Below are positions 1 to 12,274 of a stretch of 64,000 nt of DNA, in pieces; position 1 is the stretch's first letter; each line of letters begins with the position of its first letter. Under the pieces are notes generated by a model. The model saw only the letters and a list, made by a program, of their open reading frames with translations, ran no database searches and had not been told where the DNA came from. This DNA is from Siphonodentalium dalli. Its lineage: Eukaryota; Mollusca; Scaphopoda; Gadilida; Siphonodentaliidae. The stretch lies in the NCBI GenBank assembly GCA_032622095.1, contig CP136064.1, positions 248,095,827 to 248,159,826 of the forward strand. The letters are read 5' to 3'. A program made the position numbers and the translations under genes.

Positions 1-407
1 CACATAAGCACTCTGGAAAATGAGGGCTTGTGGCGAAGGCTAACATTTTCTGTTAACTAATAAAATTTAGACTTCAGCCAGACTTATGACTCTAAAATCA
101 GCATTCAAATTAAGGCTTCAATATATTGTTGGCCTCTTAGCCCTCGATGCTCGACTTAGAATATTTCAATACAAAACTGTTCTGAATCTGAAGCTGCAAA
201 TTAACCAAGTCCAACATGGAGAAATATATGGAAAAATTAATAATTATTTCAATTTATTTGGCAAATTTGTAGTTTTAACAATTTGTTTGGCAATATGCAT
301 TTGAAAATATTCAGAATTTGTCAAGCTTTCACATGGTGTAAATATTGTGGTTTAATCCGAATTTTAATAAATTAAAATTAATTAAATAATTAATACAATT
401 AATAGGA

Positions 408-525
408 CCCCATATGGAAATGTCATATAGGAACCTATAGGAATTATATTGGAAATGACGATTCACATTAGGAAAATTATAGGACCGTATTTCCTATAGG
501 AAAATTGCCATGGATAAGAACATTT
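408..525. repeat. Short inverted repeats of CCTATAGGA type
   Basis: ATAGGAACCTATAGGA and TTTCCTATAGGAAAAT recur; similar motifs reappear at 1742-1775. Probably a decayed small palindromic element. Confidence 0.4.
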
Positions 526-649
526 TGAGACAACCTAAAGCAATAAATAATTTTATAGGAGATTTTGCAATTTTCTCAAGATCTCTATATTTTTCTCAAG
601 ATATGTTGGCCCACTGATAATTCAGAACAGCTAGTCTATATCATCCAAT

Positions 650-781
650 TGAGAAAAAGCAAAGCCCAAGGGGGAGGGTGCAATTTGGGGGTTTGGTGCA
701 AGGGAGGAAATGTAGTTGGAAATTCCAAGATGAACACCCCGGGGGCCCTTGCCCAATGGAGACCCTCTAGCCACATCCCTG
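650..781 (+). mobile_element. hAT-type A fragment (right end only)
   Basis: GGAGACCCTCTAGCCACATC CCTG and the preceding G-rich tract match the end of A1. The left part is missing. Confidence 0.65.
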
Positions 782-1680
782 TATAAGTCTGATTTATCTC
801 ATTGCCAGTAATAAATCACTTTAACATTGTAATCAATCCTACTATTTAATTGGGACAACTGCTTTACTCTGTGTCTATGAGTACCTGTTATGTAATCACC
901 CTGACTTGCCCTCAATGCAAATTGAGACCAGATGGAATTTTCTCAAATTCACAAACTGTGGATAGCTCACAATGGGAAGTCAAGGTTTATATTGGTTTTC
1001 TTTGTCACATTCAGGATTATTTACTGATAGTTTAAATTCAGGTGAGTATATACTTTGCATTTAGTTTATCAAATTATAACATATAGGATGATGTTTATAT
1101 TTATACTTTATTCGTAATTTAAGTATTATAAATCACTGGCAATTTAATTTATAGTTAATAACATTTTAAATTGACAGGTCTCCAAAAAATATGAAATTTT
1201 GCTGAGGTTGCCTGACAGATACAGGTCAATTAATTGTCAGCATTACAATTTGCATGGAGTTACAAAAATAATGTTGGGGTCAGCAAAGAAAATAATTATA
1301 CCATCTATTTAACTGTTATTTTAAAAATTCAGCATTAAATAGATGCATGGTATCATAATTTTTCTGTGACTTTAAAATAACTGCTCAATTTTGTGCATTG
1401 ATTTTTAAACTGACAATCTCCATTTGTTGACAATTAACTGCATGAATTGATATTTGGGTAAATACTAAAAAGATTGTGTGGACTTCTGGTGTTTTATGAA
1501 TTTTCAGTGTACATAATCTATTTATTATTCATAATTAATTAATTATTAGTATATGCATGGTAACATCAATTTCAGAGGAAGATAATGTTGGCATATTGAA
1601 CAAGTACATTATACACGTCTTGTTTGAACCTATGGTAATTTAAATGCAGGGGAGCCAATGGGTTCCAAAACTAGTAATAT
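782..1680. other. AT-rich sequence, nothing recognised
   Basis: No splice-paired open frame, repeat unit or terminal inverted repeat was seen. Confidence 0.5.
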
Positions 1681-1725
1681 AGAGCGTTCTTAATCACGTG
1701 ATTGGATACGGGACGCGCCGCCATG
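1681..1725 (+). promoter_or_regulatory. Possible CpG-rich core promoter
   Basis: A locally GC-rich stretch in AT-rich surroundings holds a CACGTG palindrome directly followed by ATTGG and GGGACGCGCCGCC, ending at an ATG (1723) that opens only a 7-codon upstream frame. It is consistent with a promoter and 5' UTR for the small candidate gene at 1730-2360. No experimental mark can be seen. Confidence 0.25.
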
Positions 1726-1729
1726 TTGG

Positions 1730-2360
1730 ATGTATATATACTATAGGAGCAATATTGATATAGGAACCTATATGAAACCATATCGCTGGTCCAATGATTT
1801 CCTATTTAACAAGAAAATGACAGCAAAGGGCATTAATGCAAAAAGTAAGTTAAATTAGCATCATAAAACTAGCATTATATTATAAATTGGATATCTTATT
1901 TTCTTATTATTTGAACCATTTCCTTCCAGTTAATGCACACATTTAGAATATCTAATCAGCTATCTAATCTCAATTTTGGATATGCCTGCATAATGATATC
2001 ATAAACTGATTATCACTCAAAGGTAGTTTTTCGGATGTTAAATCCACAAAAAACATCACCAGTATCATTTTTTGGGCATTTAATAGTTCAATGCTAGCTA
2101 AAAATATTAATATTCAGTCCAATACAATTTTGATAAATTTACAAACAACTGTATCATTCACATAACTCATTTTCTGAAACATCATAATATCATTTCAGTT
2201 ATTTCTGATGTAAACATAATTTAAAATTTGTTTACTATTTCTCATTTCAGAATTTGAAAACGACTCCGAGAAAAGAAGACTGAGACTGCATGCATCGCCA
2301 GTGGAATTGACATATATCCTAAACAATTTATTAGCTAGGGGCGACCTACACGGAGCCTGA
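1730..2360 (+). CDS. Candidate small spliced gene (45 or 74 residues)
   Basis: Exon A ends at 1844 with a good donor (AAAAA|GTAAGT). Exon B starts at 2251 after acceptor CTCATTTCAG and stays open to TGA at 2358-2360. The phases match, giving MTAKGINAKKFENDSEKRRL, then RLHASPVELTYILNNLL and ARGDLHGA. The frame is also open back to ATG 1730, giving 74 residues; ATG 1817 gives 45. Just upstream are a CACGTG box (1695-1700), an ATTGG (inverted CCAAT) box and a CpG-rich stretch, like a small promoter. I do not recognise the protein. It could be a chance open stretch; the matching phases and strong splice sites are the only support. Confidence 0.3.
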
Positions 2361-2689
2361 GAGTACAGAAATCAAATTGCATTAAACATGGACATGATAG
2401 TGACAGCTAACATAAATTCTTGATATACATATATACTCAAAATTGTTCATTTCACAAATATAAAATTGTTATCACTTCATAATTGTTTTGTTATTTCTAG
2501 CATCTCCAGAATGGATATCCAATTTTGATGACACCACCCATATTCCCATGCATCCTGCATAGAGTTATCCCTCATTTCCATGCAGTATAGGTAACTCTAT
2601 GAAAACAGGCCATCATTTCACCATAATCTTTAGCATTCATGGACCAATTTAAGGATTCGAGACATGGTTCGTAAGGCTTCATTTAAGCC

Positions 2690-3030
2690 TTCATCATTTG
2701 CATATAAGGCTTCGAAGCCTTAAATATAAGCCCTCGAAGCCTTATATGCAAATTATGAAGTCTTATTTAGCCTTCGAGTGCTTACGGGAACCAACAAGCC
2801 TTCTATAGGGTCGACTTATTTAAATGAGCTAAACCCTCGAAGGCTTAATAAGCATTCGAGTGCTTATGGGAGTACTTAGCTCATTTAAATAAGTCGGCCC
2901 TATTGAGGGCTAAATTCTGTTTCGAGTGCTTATTTTGCCTGTAACTGGCCCATTGCATTGATTGAGATAAGGATTCATTTAAGTCTTCATTTGTAAGCAT
3001 TCGAATCCTTCCTGAATGCTTACCGAGGGC
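2690..3030. repeat. Cluster of short palindromes rich in AAGGCTTCGAAGCC
   Basis: Nested inverted repeats around TTCGAAG and an inverted pair GACTTATTTAAATGAGCTA/TAGCTCATTTAAATAAGTC. Confidence 0.7.
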
Positions 3031-3039
3031 TTGTGATTT

Positions 3040-3950
3040 CGGTAAGGGATAATATCCCAAGAATTCAAGAATTCCAGAATAGTAATCAGAACCAAGCCTG
3101 AAAACTGATCAGAACCATTAAAGTCACTTAATTTTTGAACCCCCGATCACATACATGTATATAAAATACGTGCAATATTATATACCATTTGAAAGAGGAA
3201 GAGCCAAAACAATGTATTATCAACTTATCCGGTGTAATAAACGGTGAACATGAAGTTTTTGTTGAGTTACCGATGTGCTTTTGTGCTTGTTTCTTCTCGA
3301 TTGTGGTGCAAACTGTTTTATTTCCAATGGAGGGGGGGGGAACTGTATATCCTAAAGATAGAGTTATTCCCCTTCCATTGAAATACATTTTTAGTTTGAA
3401 TTCTGTTGCATTCTGGGAGCCATGACAGAGAAAATCTTTCTATGATTTTAGCTGTTTTCTGTTTCTCTATGGGCATCTTCTGAGACACAGGCTTTTCAAA
3501 TGGTGATGAATTATAGTATTTTAATCGGTGACTTGAAAATTAAGTGGGCCTTTAATAGCCATTTAATAATATGCGACCATTTTGTCTCATGTGACCATTG
3601 TTTTATAATGCTGACTAATTATGATATCTTTTCAACCATATTTTTATAACTGTTTTTCCCGCTAAACTACTCACTAATTTGATGGTAATGTCATAGCTGT
3701 TTCTGTGTATAGTCCTACCAGATGGTTTGCTTTTGGTCCTACATGTATAGTCCTACCAAATGGTTCTGGGTAACGAACAAGAGAATCAGCTTGATATCAT
3801 ATGTTGTATTCTTCTAAGCACAATTAGATAATAAAATAAAAGTAACAGCTAACATAGATTGTGGTATCTTAAACGTGATTTGGATATAAGGTACTGTATA
3901 TACTGACTGAGATGAGTAACCTGGAGAAATTAAACATTAAATAATATAGG
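3040..3950. other. Nothing recognised
   Basis: Overlapping short open frames on both strands at 3128-3425 share no recognisable domain and lack paired splice sites. Confidence 0.45.
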
Positions 3951-3952
3951 TA

Positions 3953-4139
3953 CAGTAATGTCCTAAATAATCGACCCCTAAACCACAGCAGAATTATTGG
4001 AAATTTTTCAGGATTTAGTCGGAAATATGGCACCGAGAGCTTTCCGATGAATGGCAACAAGCCATATTTCAGACTAAATCCTGAAAAATTTCCCATAATT
4101 CTGCTGTGGTTAAAGGGTCATATACTTTGGGGATTACTG
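3953..4139. mobile_element. TA-hairpin element, copy 1
   Basis: CAGTAATGTCCTAAATAATC to GGATTACTG, flanked by TA. The whole element is one long hairpin (arms with CAGGATTTAGTCGGAAATAT). A Tc1/mariner-type target is inferred from TA and the CAGT ends. Confidence 0.85.
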
Positions 4140-4393
4140 TAATTACAAAACAAAGACAACGCGTTGTATGATTTATAGACCATGTGAGATGGGACATAAA
4201 TTATAAGATACTTAATATTGGTCTGGTCTGGTCTGGGATGATATAGCTTCAGTGGATTAGACTTATTTTAGAACTGAATGATAACCCTGGAGGTACATGT
4301 ATTTGAAATAGAGAAATAAGCCTAACTGTAAAAGAATCAATTAAATTGGTCACATATGCTCCCTGGCTCCCTAGAATTCATTATTGAATTTAA

Positions 4394-4848
4394 CCCTTTC
4401 ATGACGGGAGATGTGCTGGCACAACATTAAAAACCCTGTGCCAATGCATTCTCTTATATATGCAAGTCGACCATAGGTCGCCTCGCATATATAAGAGAAT
4501 GCATTGGCCTAACAATTGTTTATAATTTTTTCTTACATTCTTAAACCATTTTTATAATTCTTTCTTTCATTCTACAACAATTTTTATCATTTTTCTTATA
4601 TCCTTTAACAATTTTATAATATTTTATAATTTTTTCACATTCTTTAACAATTTTGATCATTTTTTATCATTATTTCTTATATTCTTTTACAATTTTTTAT
4701 CATTTTTTCTAACATTCTTTAACAATTATAAAAAATAATATAAAATTTGTCAGACCCAAGCATTCTATTATGGTCGACTCACATATATAAAAGAATGCAT
4801 TGGTACAGGGTTTTCACAAAAATTCAGGAAGCTCCAATTACAAAAGGG
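4394..4848. mobile_element. TTAA-2 MITE with internal palindrome, copy a
   Basis: TTAA CCCTTTCATGACGGGAG ... AAAAGGG TTAA. It holds the ~65-bp palindrome (4437-4510: CCAATGCATTCTCTTATATA, central TCGACCATAGGTCGCC) and a half copy near 4765-4805, separated by AT-rich repeats of ATTCTTTAACAATTTT type. Confidence 0.87.
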
Positions 4849-5271
4849 TTAACAGAAGAAATACATGTAGTTAGTTATGTGTGCATTGTGCGGAGGTGTT
4901 GTCCTCGAGTCTGATCATCATTAGAACCCTGCATCACGACCTATTCCCCATATATTTGGTTATACTAGTATCAATGATTTGGTTTAATACCAAGATTCAT
5001 TTGAAAGATGATATTGGGAAACAATCTTTGTGATATTGTTATTGACATGGCCATATACAGAATAAGAAAATCTCATCTTTTTCATCTTTATGTATGTATC
5101 AGGATGTATGATGAACTGCCTCAGTATGATGTGTCTATGAAAAAATTATCATTTCTCATCGCATGGTCATGTTACGATTGGAATGGCACATTTAGATGTC
5201 TCTCAACTCAGATCAAGTTTGAGAAATACATGTATTCACCTTGTGTTCAAGGATATACAATATTATAAAGT

Positions 5272-5434
5272 TATTATACAATGTTGTGTACAGTATGAGT
5301 TTTTCTTGTACGAGTCCAGGGTGTGGTGAAAAGTCATATTGGACGAGACACGCCATTGTCGAGTCCAATATGACTTTTCACCGCAACCTGGACGAGTACA
5401 AGAAAAACTCATACTGTACACAACATTGTATAAT
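5272..5434. repeat. Near-perfect 163-bp palindrome
   Basis: Arms of about 80 bp (CAGTATGAGTTTTTCTTGTA, TGGTGAAAAGTCATATTGGA) around ACACGCCATTGTC. GAGTCCAATATGAC motifs recur downstream at 5698-5770. Confidence 0.9.
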
Positions 5435-5694
5435 GACATTTTTATTATCCATCTGTATGTTTATCCAAATTTTGGAAATAAAACTTTTGTGCTTATTTTT
5501 GGTATTTGTCGGCACTTAATTCTCTATAAAAGCCTGTACCGTATATTGATCATCAGAAAGCATGATTTGGAAAAGTAAACACGGAAGTGAGAAAAAACTC
5601 AATGCGGAAGTGAAACGTCTGCTAAAATCCATCAATGTTGCGCGCGCATCACAATTTCACGATTCATTTCGCAATAGAGTTAATTTGTGACGTC

Positions 5695-5775
5695 ACAGAG
5701 TCCAATATGACAAGTCATATTGTACAGTCGGGAGTCCAATATGACTTTCGGGAGTCCAATATGACTTTTTCCAGG
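5695..5775 (+). repeat. GAGTCCAATATGAC short repeats
   Basis: Three direct copies of GAGTCCAATATGAC plus one inverted partner (GTCATATTG), matching the arms of the palindrome at 5272-5434. Confidence 0.75.
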
Positions 5776-6104
5776 ACTATCACGTGGCGGCTTTTGCCCA
5801 AATGGTGTTAGTTAAGGGATGGATAATAAAATATAATATAAACAATTATGCCCCAAATATGAAACATAAAACCATCCCACACATTTCTGGAACAAATGCT
5901 CCAATGCTTTCATTATAGCTCTTAATAAGAAATGAATGGACAGAATGCAACATACATCAGAATAGACAAAACTTTTATTGGATGAGCCTGTGAAGTTCAA
6001 CCAACTTCATGAGCATCATCATTTTGAGGTAAGAAAATTTCTCCTTCACTTTCCTTTCAATATCTATTGAACGGTAATCTAGGGGAAATATATTCATTCA
6101 TTAA

Positions 6105-6598
6105 AGGCACGTGAGGCCTTAGTTGTCGAAAATATTCATATTTGTTCCAATCACCGTAAACAGAAAAACATTAAAACGCATACAGTTTCGTTCATATATA
6201 CCATGACCATCGCGTAAACAGCGTGTTATCATAAAGACCTACTATATTTTACCTAAGCAAGAGCCTGATTGTGTTACAGAAGACAGCACAATGCTACTGG
6301 CTAATCACACACAAATGGCATAAACGCTCTTTATTAGTTCCATATCAGGAATTCACCAACAAAGAACGCTCTTTATGTTTACCATCATAATATAAACAAA
6401 CACCAGAAAAGTAACTTTTTATGCTTTTGTTTACATAACAATGGTCATACATATGACAATAACATATTGTTTATGTGATATTTCTTATTTGCATACGGAC
6501 AAAGTCTGTCTACATTTTGATGTTCTTTCTGTTTGTGGCGGTTTTTGATGGGTGGAAATATTTTCACAGGATACCCACCGACAAGGCCAACCGTACCT
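6105..6598. mobile_element. TTAA-5 element
   Basis: TTAA AGGCACGTGAGGCCTTAGTT against right end GGCCAACCGTACCT TTAA; imperfect inverted repeats of ~25 bp. No coding capacity seen. Confidence 0.65.
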
Positions 6599-7045
6599 TT
6601 AATGCATTTCTATGCACCTGCTCTTTGCTATTTAATTATTGAATTTGATTTAGCCATTTACTTCATATGTGGCGAATATTTGATATCTTCTGACCTTAAT
6701 ATATAAGTCATATAATAATCATTATTGGTGAACACAATACTATATTAATAGGCTAATACTTATCCTTCCCAACTTTTTATAAAAACCTTTCACCCATCTA
6801 TACTCATTTTTCTCTTCCACTGTGTCTGTTTCTCATTCTCATCTAATCAACTATATATTGCTAAATGTAATGATTATAATTAGGAGCTAATAAACAAATT
6901 CAATATATATAAGTGCTTTAGACATACAAATATAGAATTCTGATATAATTTGCTGACAAAAGTACAATGGTAGATCATTCGTTTTGTGCAACAACTGAGA
7001 AAATAATAACATATACAAGGCACCATTAAACAGGTTAACAGTTAA

Positions 7046-8555
7046 AGATGCCTGATCCGATTTGACTCTAAATTAGTCAAAACTTTCTATGTTAAATTTT
7101 CGGTTTATTAGGTCAAAGAAAAATGGAAAATACTTGCAATCACCATTATTCGTATGGCACAAGTATCTTAAAAATACACACTATAATCCATCATTTAACA
7201 TTGAAAACAAGTACAAAAGATCATAATTCATAACGCTCTTCATCAACCGCTCGCTACCTCAATTGCCTATATAAAGCCTGCCTAATAAACATAACGTTTA
7301 TTACGTCATTGTGGCTTTATTAGGTCAATGTAGCTTTATTGGACTAGAACCACTTTCATGACCTAACTAGAGACACAGGTAACTAGAGACGGTAAATGAC
7401 GTCATTGTGATTTTGGGACATTTTTTCATCCATAATTCACAAACAGATATATATGTTTTCGCTCTAAGTCATCTATAAACGATTATTAGAACAAGGCCAG
7501 CTTAGAAGAACTATTAAAAAAAAACCAACTATTTTGCTCTGAGCTGCACTCGGGTTTTCCCACGTCATTGATGCTAATTAGTTTCCTTGAGCTAATAAAT
7601 GTAAGGACGTCATCGAAGTAACGAACGTAAAACTGAGGACAATTACAGATTTACCTCACAAAAGGCAAGTTTTGTGTAATGGATAAATAAAATATGTAGC
7701 TAATGTTGTCGCTTAAACTGTTTATATCCACCTGGGGAGTCTGGCATCTATTGGACTCAGCAGAGCCTCGACCAATAGATGCTCAAATCCCCATCACGGA
7801 CATAAACAGTTTAAGCAACGACACTAGCTACATATTCTATATTTATTATATTCGGCTTTTGGGCGATGGAAGCATAGACGCTTTTTATAAGAGATGGTCA
7901 TTGGAATTATGCTAAGCTGACAAAAATTCAAAACGTGTTAAAACTTCCTCTTAATGGGCTCATGGGCCGATCTCTTCAAAAAGCCGACGAAAATATTTTA
8001 CAATATTTACGTCTCTGGATATCACATTCATAATCAGTTTCTGAATTGATGGGATTCCCTCCATTTCATTGGAGAGTGGCAAAGCACGCGCATGATTTCA
8101 TTGGTTTATGGCATAACAGATCATTTCACAGATCAAAGTCGATGACGTGTTGACAAGTTTCCCCACGCATTGTCAAACTGAACTAATGTTGGAAAACTGA
8201 ATACAGGCGATATATCCATAACTCATTTTACTTATTGCAATATAGGAGACATCATCTTCAAGTTTTAATCAGTCAACGATATTCATGACTGATTATTCTT
8301 TTGCATCTTATTGTATTTACAACTATTTCTAAATACTATGATTCTCACAAACATTTACTATGCCAGGAATGCACTCCATATTTGGAAATGGTTTATTACG
8401 TCATGTTGGGAATGCCACGTCATTGTATAAATGAGATATAATGGTGACATCCAGAGACGTATACATCTGTTAGGATTATTGTCGGCTTTTCAAAGAGACT
8501 GGGTATGAAGATGTACAGATTGTGGTGTTATGGTGTCAAATCGGTCAGGGCATCT
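7046..8555. mobile_element. TTAA-6 element (1.5 kb) with inner palindromes
   Basis: TTAA AGATGCCTGATCCGATTTGA against TCAAATCGGTCAGGGCATCT TTAA. Inside are a ~140-bp palindrome (7694-7833) and an inverted pair (7971-8024 against 8444-8498). No transposase frame recognised. Confidence 0.78.
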
Positions 8556-8680
8556 TTAAATAAGACAAATAAAATAAGACAATTCAAAGCACTAGATCTG
8601 AGTGGCAGGATATTGTATTGAGTAATTTTAATCATAATATCATAATTCAATGATCATACATGTAATGTATGCTACATGTA

Positions 8681-8830
8681 CAGTAATGCCCTAACTAATC
8701 AACTCCTTAACCACAGGAGAATTATGACAGAGCTTTCCGATGAATGGCAACAAGCCATATTTCCGACTAAATCCTGAAAAATTACCCATAATTTTGCTGT
8801 GGTTAAGGAGTCAATTATTTAGGGAAATAC
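8681..8830. mobile_element. TA-hairpin element, copy 2 (deleted left arm)
   Basis: CAGTAATGCCCTAACTAATC left end. The inner left arm is missing, the right arm is intact, and the right terminus is degraded (TTAGGGAAATAC). Confidence 0.8.
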
Positions 8831-9005
8831 AGGGACCAGCCTAGAGGTTTCAAATAGGGAGATGTGACTTCTCCCTGTTTGGTTATTAGTGAGAAGTGGA
8901 CTGTTGTCAGGGATAATTAACAATGACTGAATTCAATTTACACCAAAACATGACCCTTCTATGATTCAGCAAGTATTATGCAACAGGAACGCCCACTTAT
9001 AAAAC

Positions 9006-9231
9006 TTTTTTTAGGACAATGCATTCTTTATATATGCGAGGCGACCTATGGTCGACTCGCATATATAAGAGAATGCATTGGCACAGGGCATAACTGTAAC
9101 TATCACAATGTGGTCAAGGAGCCGGTTCCAATGATATCCATATTTGTATGGTTCTATTGAGACAGACCGAAGATATTTTAGGCTGTTGAAGCTTTATTTG
9201 GCCGGCTTTGGCCGTTTTGTTGGGTAAAGGG
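9006..9231. mobile_element. TTAA-3 MITE, copy b (right half)
   Basis: Palindrome 9018-9082, then GGGCATAACTGTAACTATCA and tail TTGTTGGGTAAAGGG TTAA, as in copy a. The left half is missing. Confidence 0.8.
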
Positions 9232-9235
9232 TTAA

Positions 9236-9880
9236 CATGCTGTACAATTACATATGCATACTGGCATTCATGTATGAGAGAGAAGTCACTTCTCCCTGGG
9301 ACAAAAATAAGGAGAAATGCGAGTATTAGGGAGAATATGTCTACCAAGTCGCCCTCTAGGCTTGTCCCTGTTATAATATTATGTTCAATCTTTCAATTGG
9401 GGTGTATGACCGTGTATCCCTTCAACAAAAACAAAACATTGAACTATAATGGACACAAGACAATCATAACACAGATGGAAAAAAATAACACACCAAAACC
9501 ATTAAATATTGAAAATATATATCAACTATTGATTATTAAACAATATAAATAAAACATGGTCATAAAAATTCCCATATACATGCACACACATGTAAATGCA
9601 TATTAAATTATCAGTTAAAAATACTATACACTTTTAAACCCATACTTAATTTTTATGTGTTGCTCAGTTGTATTGTGTGATAATATGATTAAACCACTCC
9701 CATTTTATTATTTGAAAATCAATTGTGAATAAAATGACTCAAAAAAACTGTATCATTTACTTTAAATTCGCGCAGTACTATTTTTCGCTCACTTTGAAAT
9801 CGCGCACCGCGCCGAACGAATTCAAAACTGTCAGATATTTATTTTGTAAAAGACTTGTATCTGGTGATAGATTCACTTCT
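9236..9880. other. AT-rich sequence, nothing recognised
   Basis: An open stretch at 9208-9552 begins in TTAA-3 tail sequence and is not considered a gene. Confidence 0.45.
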
Positions 9881-9883
9881 TAA

Positions 9884-9993
9884 TCATTCAAGAGCTCTTT
9901 CCATCAATGTATCACATTATTATAATCAATAAATTTGAAAAATGATCAAGGAAATATGGGTTGATACAAAAATCGGACTTGGCACTGAAAGGG
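9884..9993. mobile_element. TTAA-1 right-end fragment
   Basis: CTCTTTCCATCAATGTATCA ... GGCACTGAAAGGG TTAA. It serves as the unoccupied version of the hAT-A2 insertion site. Confidence 0.75.
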
Positions 9994-10413
9994 TTAATAA
10001 TACTCATCAACGAATAGTTCCCTGAGGCAATGTTCCAACAATAAGTTCAGAAATTGCCATTTGTTCAGTGTTTGTTGATTTAATTATCTGAACATTTCAT
10101 GAAATGAATAGGAATCCTTCTGCACTTGTTTTATCTGTCGTCTGCTTATATTTCTTGAACATCCATGCAATTGAATAATACACCATTCCAGCAGCAGGGT
10201 TTGTGGTTTGGGGGGCTAACCCCGGGATTCTCGATTGGGCCAAAAGGCCCATTCCCTAACCCCTCATTTTCAGCTTTTATTAAGAACTTTATACAAAAAA
10301 AGACCAATTTTTACAAGTTTCTCATTTTCTCTTCTTTCTCACTCGAGGATGGGGCAGTAGCTGGTGTTATCTGACTTTCATGTTGTTTCCTATCTTTACA
10401 TGAATATAGTTCT

Positions 10414-10640
10414 TCATCTGCTACTTGTTGCATGTGCCGGCCTTTCCAGGTATCTCGGCGTCGCAGGGACAGAGATGTTCGATTCCGCCCCTGGTGGAGA
10501 CTGGTTAGGTGGTGTTCCCAGCTCCACATTGAAGACAGCGGCGGGGACTTCCGGAGTGACATCGGGAGCCCCATTTCCGCTGTCCTCATCGACGGCAGAG
10601 ACATCCGGGTTTCCACTTGGCCCTCCTGAGACCATTCCAA
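10414..10640 (-). other. GC-rich island with overlapping open frames
   Basis: Markedly GC-richer than its surroundings. Several frames are open, including an acidic, proline-rich one beginning MVSGGPSGNPDVSAVDEDSG on the minus strand and a basic one (RTSLSLRRRDTWKGRHMQQ). It could be an exon of an unrecognised gene, but no convincing splice partner was found. Confidence 0.2.
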
Positions 10641-10648
10641 TGTGTAAG

Positions 10649-10828
10649 CATCACTATTAATGGTAGTGAGGCGGCCTGTGTATACATCACTATTAATGGT
10701 AGTGAGGCGGCCTGTGTAAGCATCACTATTAATGGTAGTGAGGCGGCCTGTGTAAGCATCACTATTAATGGTAGTGAGGCGGCCTGTGTATACATCACTA
10801 TTAATGGTAGTGTAGCGGACCATTCCAA
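10649..10828 (+). repeat. 36-bp minisatellite, five units
   Basis: Units start at 10649, 10685, 10721, 10757 and 10793. Each has CATCACTATTAATGGTAGTG, an imperfect palindrome. The period is a multiple of three, so several frames stay open through it; this is not evidence of coding. GGACCATTCCAATGT-like sequence flanks both sides. Confidence 0.92.
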
Positions 10829-11313
10829 TGTATACATGTACCTTTATAACTGAGGCCATACGAGACAGGGCGTTGTCGATTTTATTGGGGGTTGTAAGAC
10901 TACTCTATTTAGACATATTAGCAATCTGTAACATGTTTAAAGGGGTACTGTACGCCAAATGTTACCGGAATGCAAAAATACAAATTGTCGTTGTCGAGTA
11001 ATTTTTGTACAGTTTTCAACCAAATGAATCAAATAAAAGTTATATTATAGGCATACTAGTCCCATATAATCATTTAAGTTATTGTGTCATTTAGTAAAGA
11101 AATGGTAAATATAAAAGTAACCATTGGAATGGTCTATTATTCATTGGAGGAGGGGAGTTTTGATAAAATAAGGGCAGAAGACATATGATTCCTATTTAAT
11201 CATTTGGAGGGAAAATTAAGAAAATATATTCAACAAATGTCTTTGGGTCTATTGTTGAACATTCCTCAAGTGAACTACTCATCAAACAGATCAAAGTCTT
11301 TAAAGACATATTA

Positions 11314-11530
11314 CAGTAATGCCCTATTAAGTAATCGACCTCTTAACCAAAGCAAAATTAAGGGTAACTTTTCAGGATTTAGTCGGAAATATGGCTTGTT
11401 GCCATTCACTGGAAAGCTCTCGGGGAGAGCTTTCCGATGAATGGCAATAAGCCATATTTCCGACTAAATCCTGAAAAGTTACCCATAATTCTGCTTTGGT
11501 TAAGAGGTCGATTACTTAGGGCATTAACTG
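11314..11530. mobile_element. TA-hairpin element, copy 3 (complete, 217 bp)
   Basis: CAGTAATGCCC to GGGCATTAACTG with flanking TA. The two arms are near-identical over ~100 bp. It is the best reference copy. Confidence 0.9.
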
Positions 11531-11822
11531 TATGTACTTATTTTGGTGAGTTACCCTGATAAATGGGTACCTGGACACTTTGCGCACTGAACAAATGTAG
11601 CATTCAACTAATATTACCAATAAATTCAGCCACACCAAGTGTATATTTCAGAAAACACAACGTCTCAACTACGTAAAATTTTGTAAATAAATACTCGTCA
11701 GTTCTTTATGAATATTCACTGAAAATAAAACCACAATAATTCTTCCAATGAGATTCGCTACATATAATGAGTATGAAAGATCAATGTTGTGTGCTGCCAA
11801 TATTGATATAAAATTTATTTAA

Positions 11823-12217
11823 CCCTTTCAGTGCCAGGTCCGATTTTTGTATCAACCCATATACCCTGTGCCAATGCATTCTCTTATATATGCGAGTCGA
11901 CCATAGGTCGCCTCGCATATATAAGAGAATGCATTGGCCTAACAATTTTTCATCAATTGTTATTATTTTTTACAATTTTTTACAATTTTAATAATTTTTT
12001 CTTATATTCTTTAACAGACTTATTTTGTAGGTTTAGTGCCAGGGAATCTTCGTTTTTCATGGGCATCAAAATTATTACTATGAATACTTGGTGATAGTTT
12101 TGAGTTATAACATGCCCCTAAGGTTTTATCCAGTTTGTTTTTAAATTCGCTAAAGCATGCTTATTTTTACAGACCGTAAATTAGGGCCGATGAGATCGGC
12201 CCCTGGCACTGAAAGGG
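11823..12217. mobile_element. TTAA-1 MITE, copy a (complete)
   Basis: TTAA CCCTTTCAGTGCCAGG to CCTGGCACTGAAAGGG TTAA, holding the shared ~65-bp palindrome at 11872-11937. 395 bp. The TTAA target and CCC start are piggyBac-like. Confidence 0.9.
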
Positions 12218-12274
12218 TTAAAAAAAACTATTTTAATCTGTACACAACAGAGCAGCTTATTGGCCTGCGCAAAT

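Noticed and set aside
565-786. 73-codon frame near the left edge.
   Set aside because: It overlaps the hAT-A right-end fragment and has no independent support.
10311-10859. 182-codon minus-strand frame with repeated TTINSDAYTGRL.
   Set aside because: The repeat part is the 36-bp minisatellite read in frame. Without splice or conservation evidence it is not called a gene.
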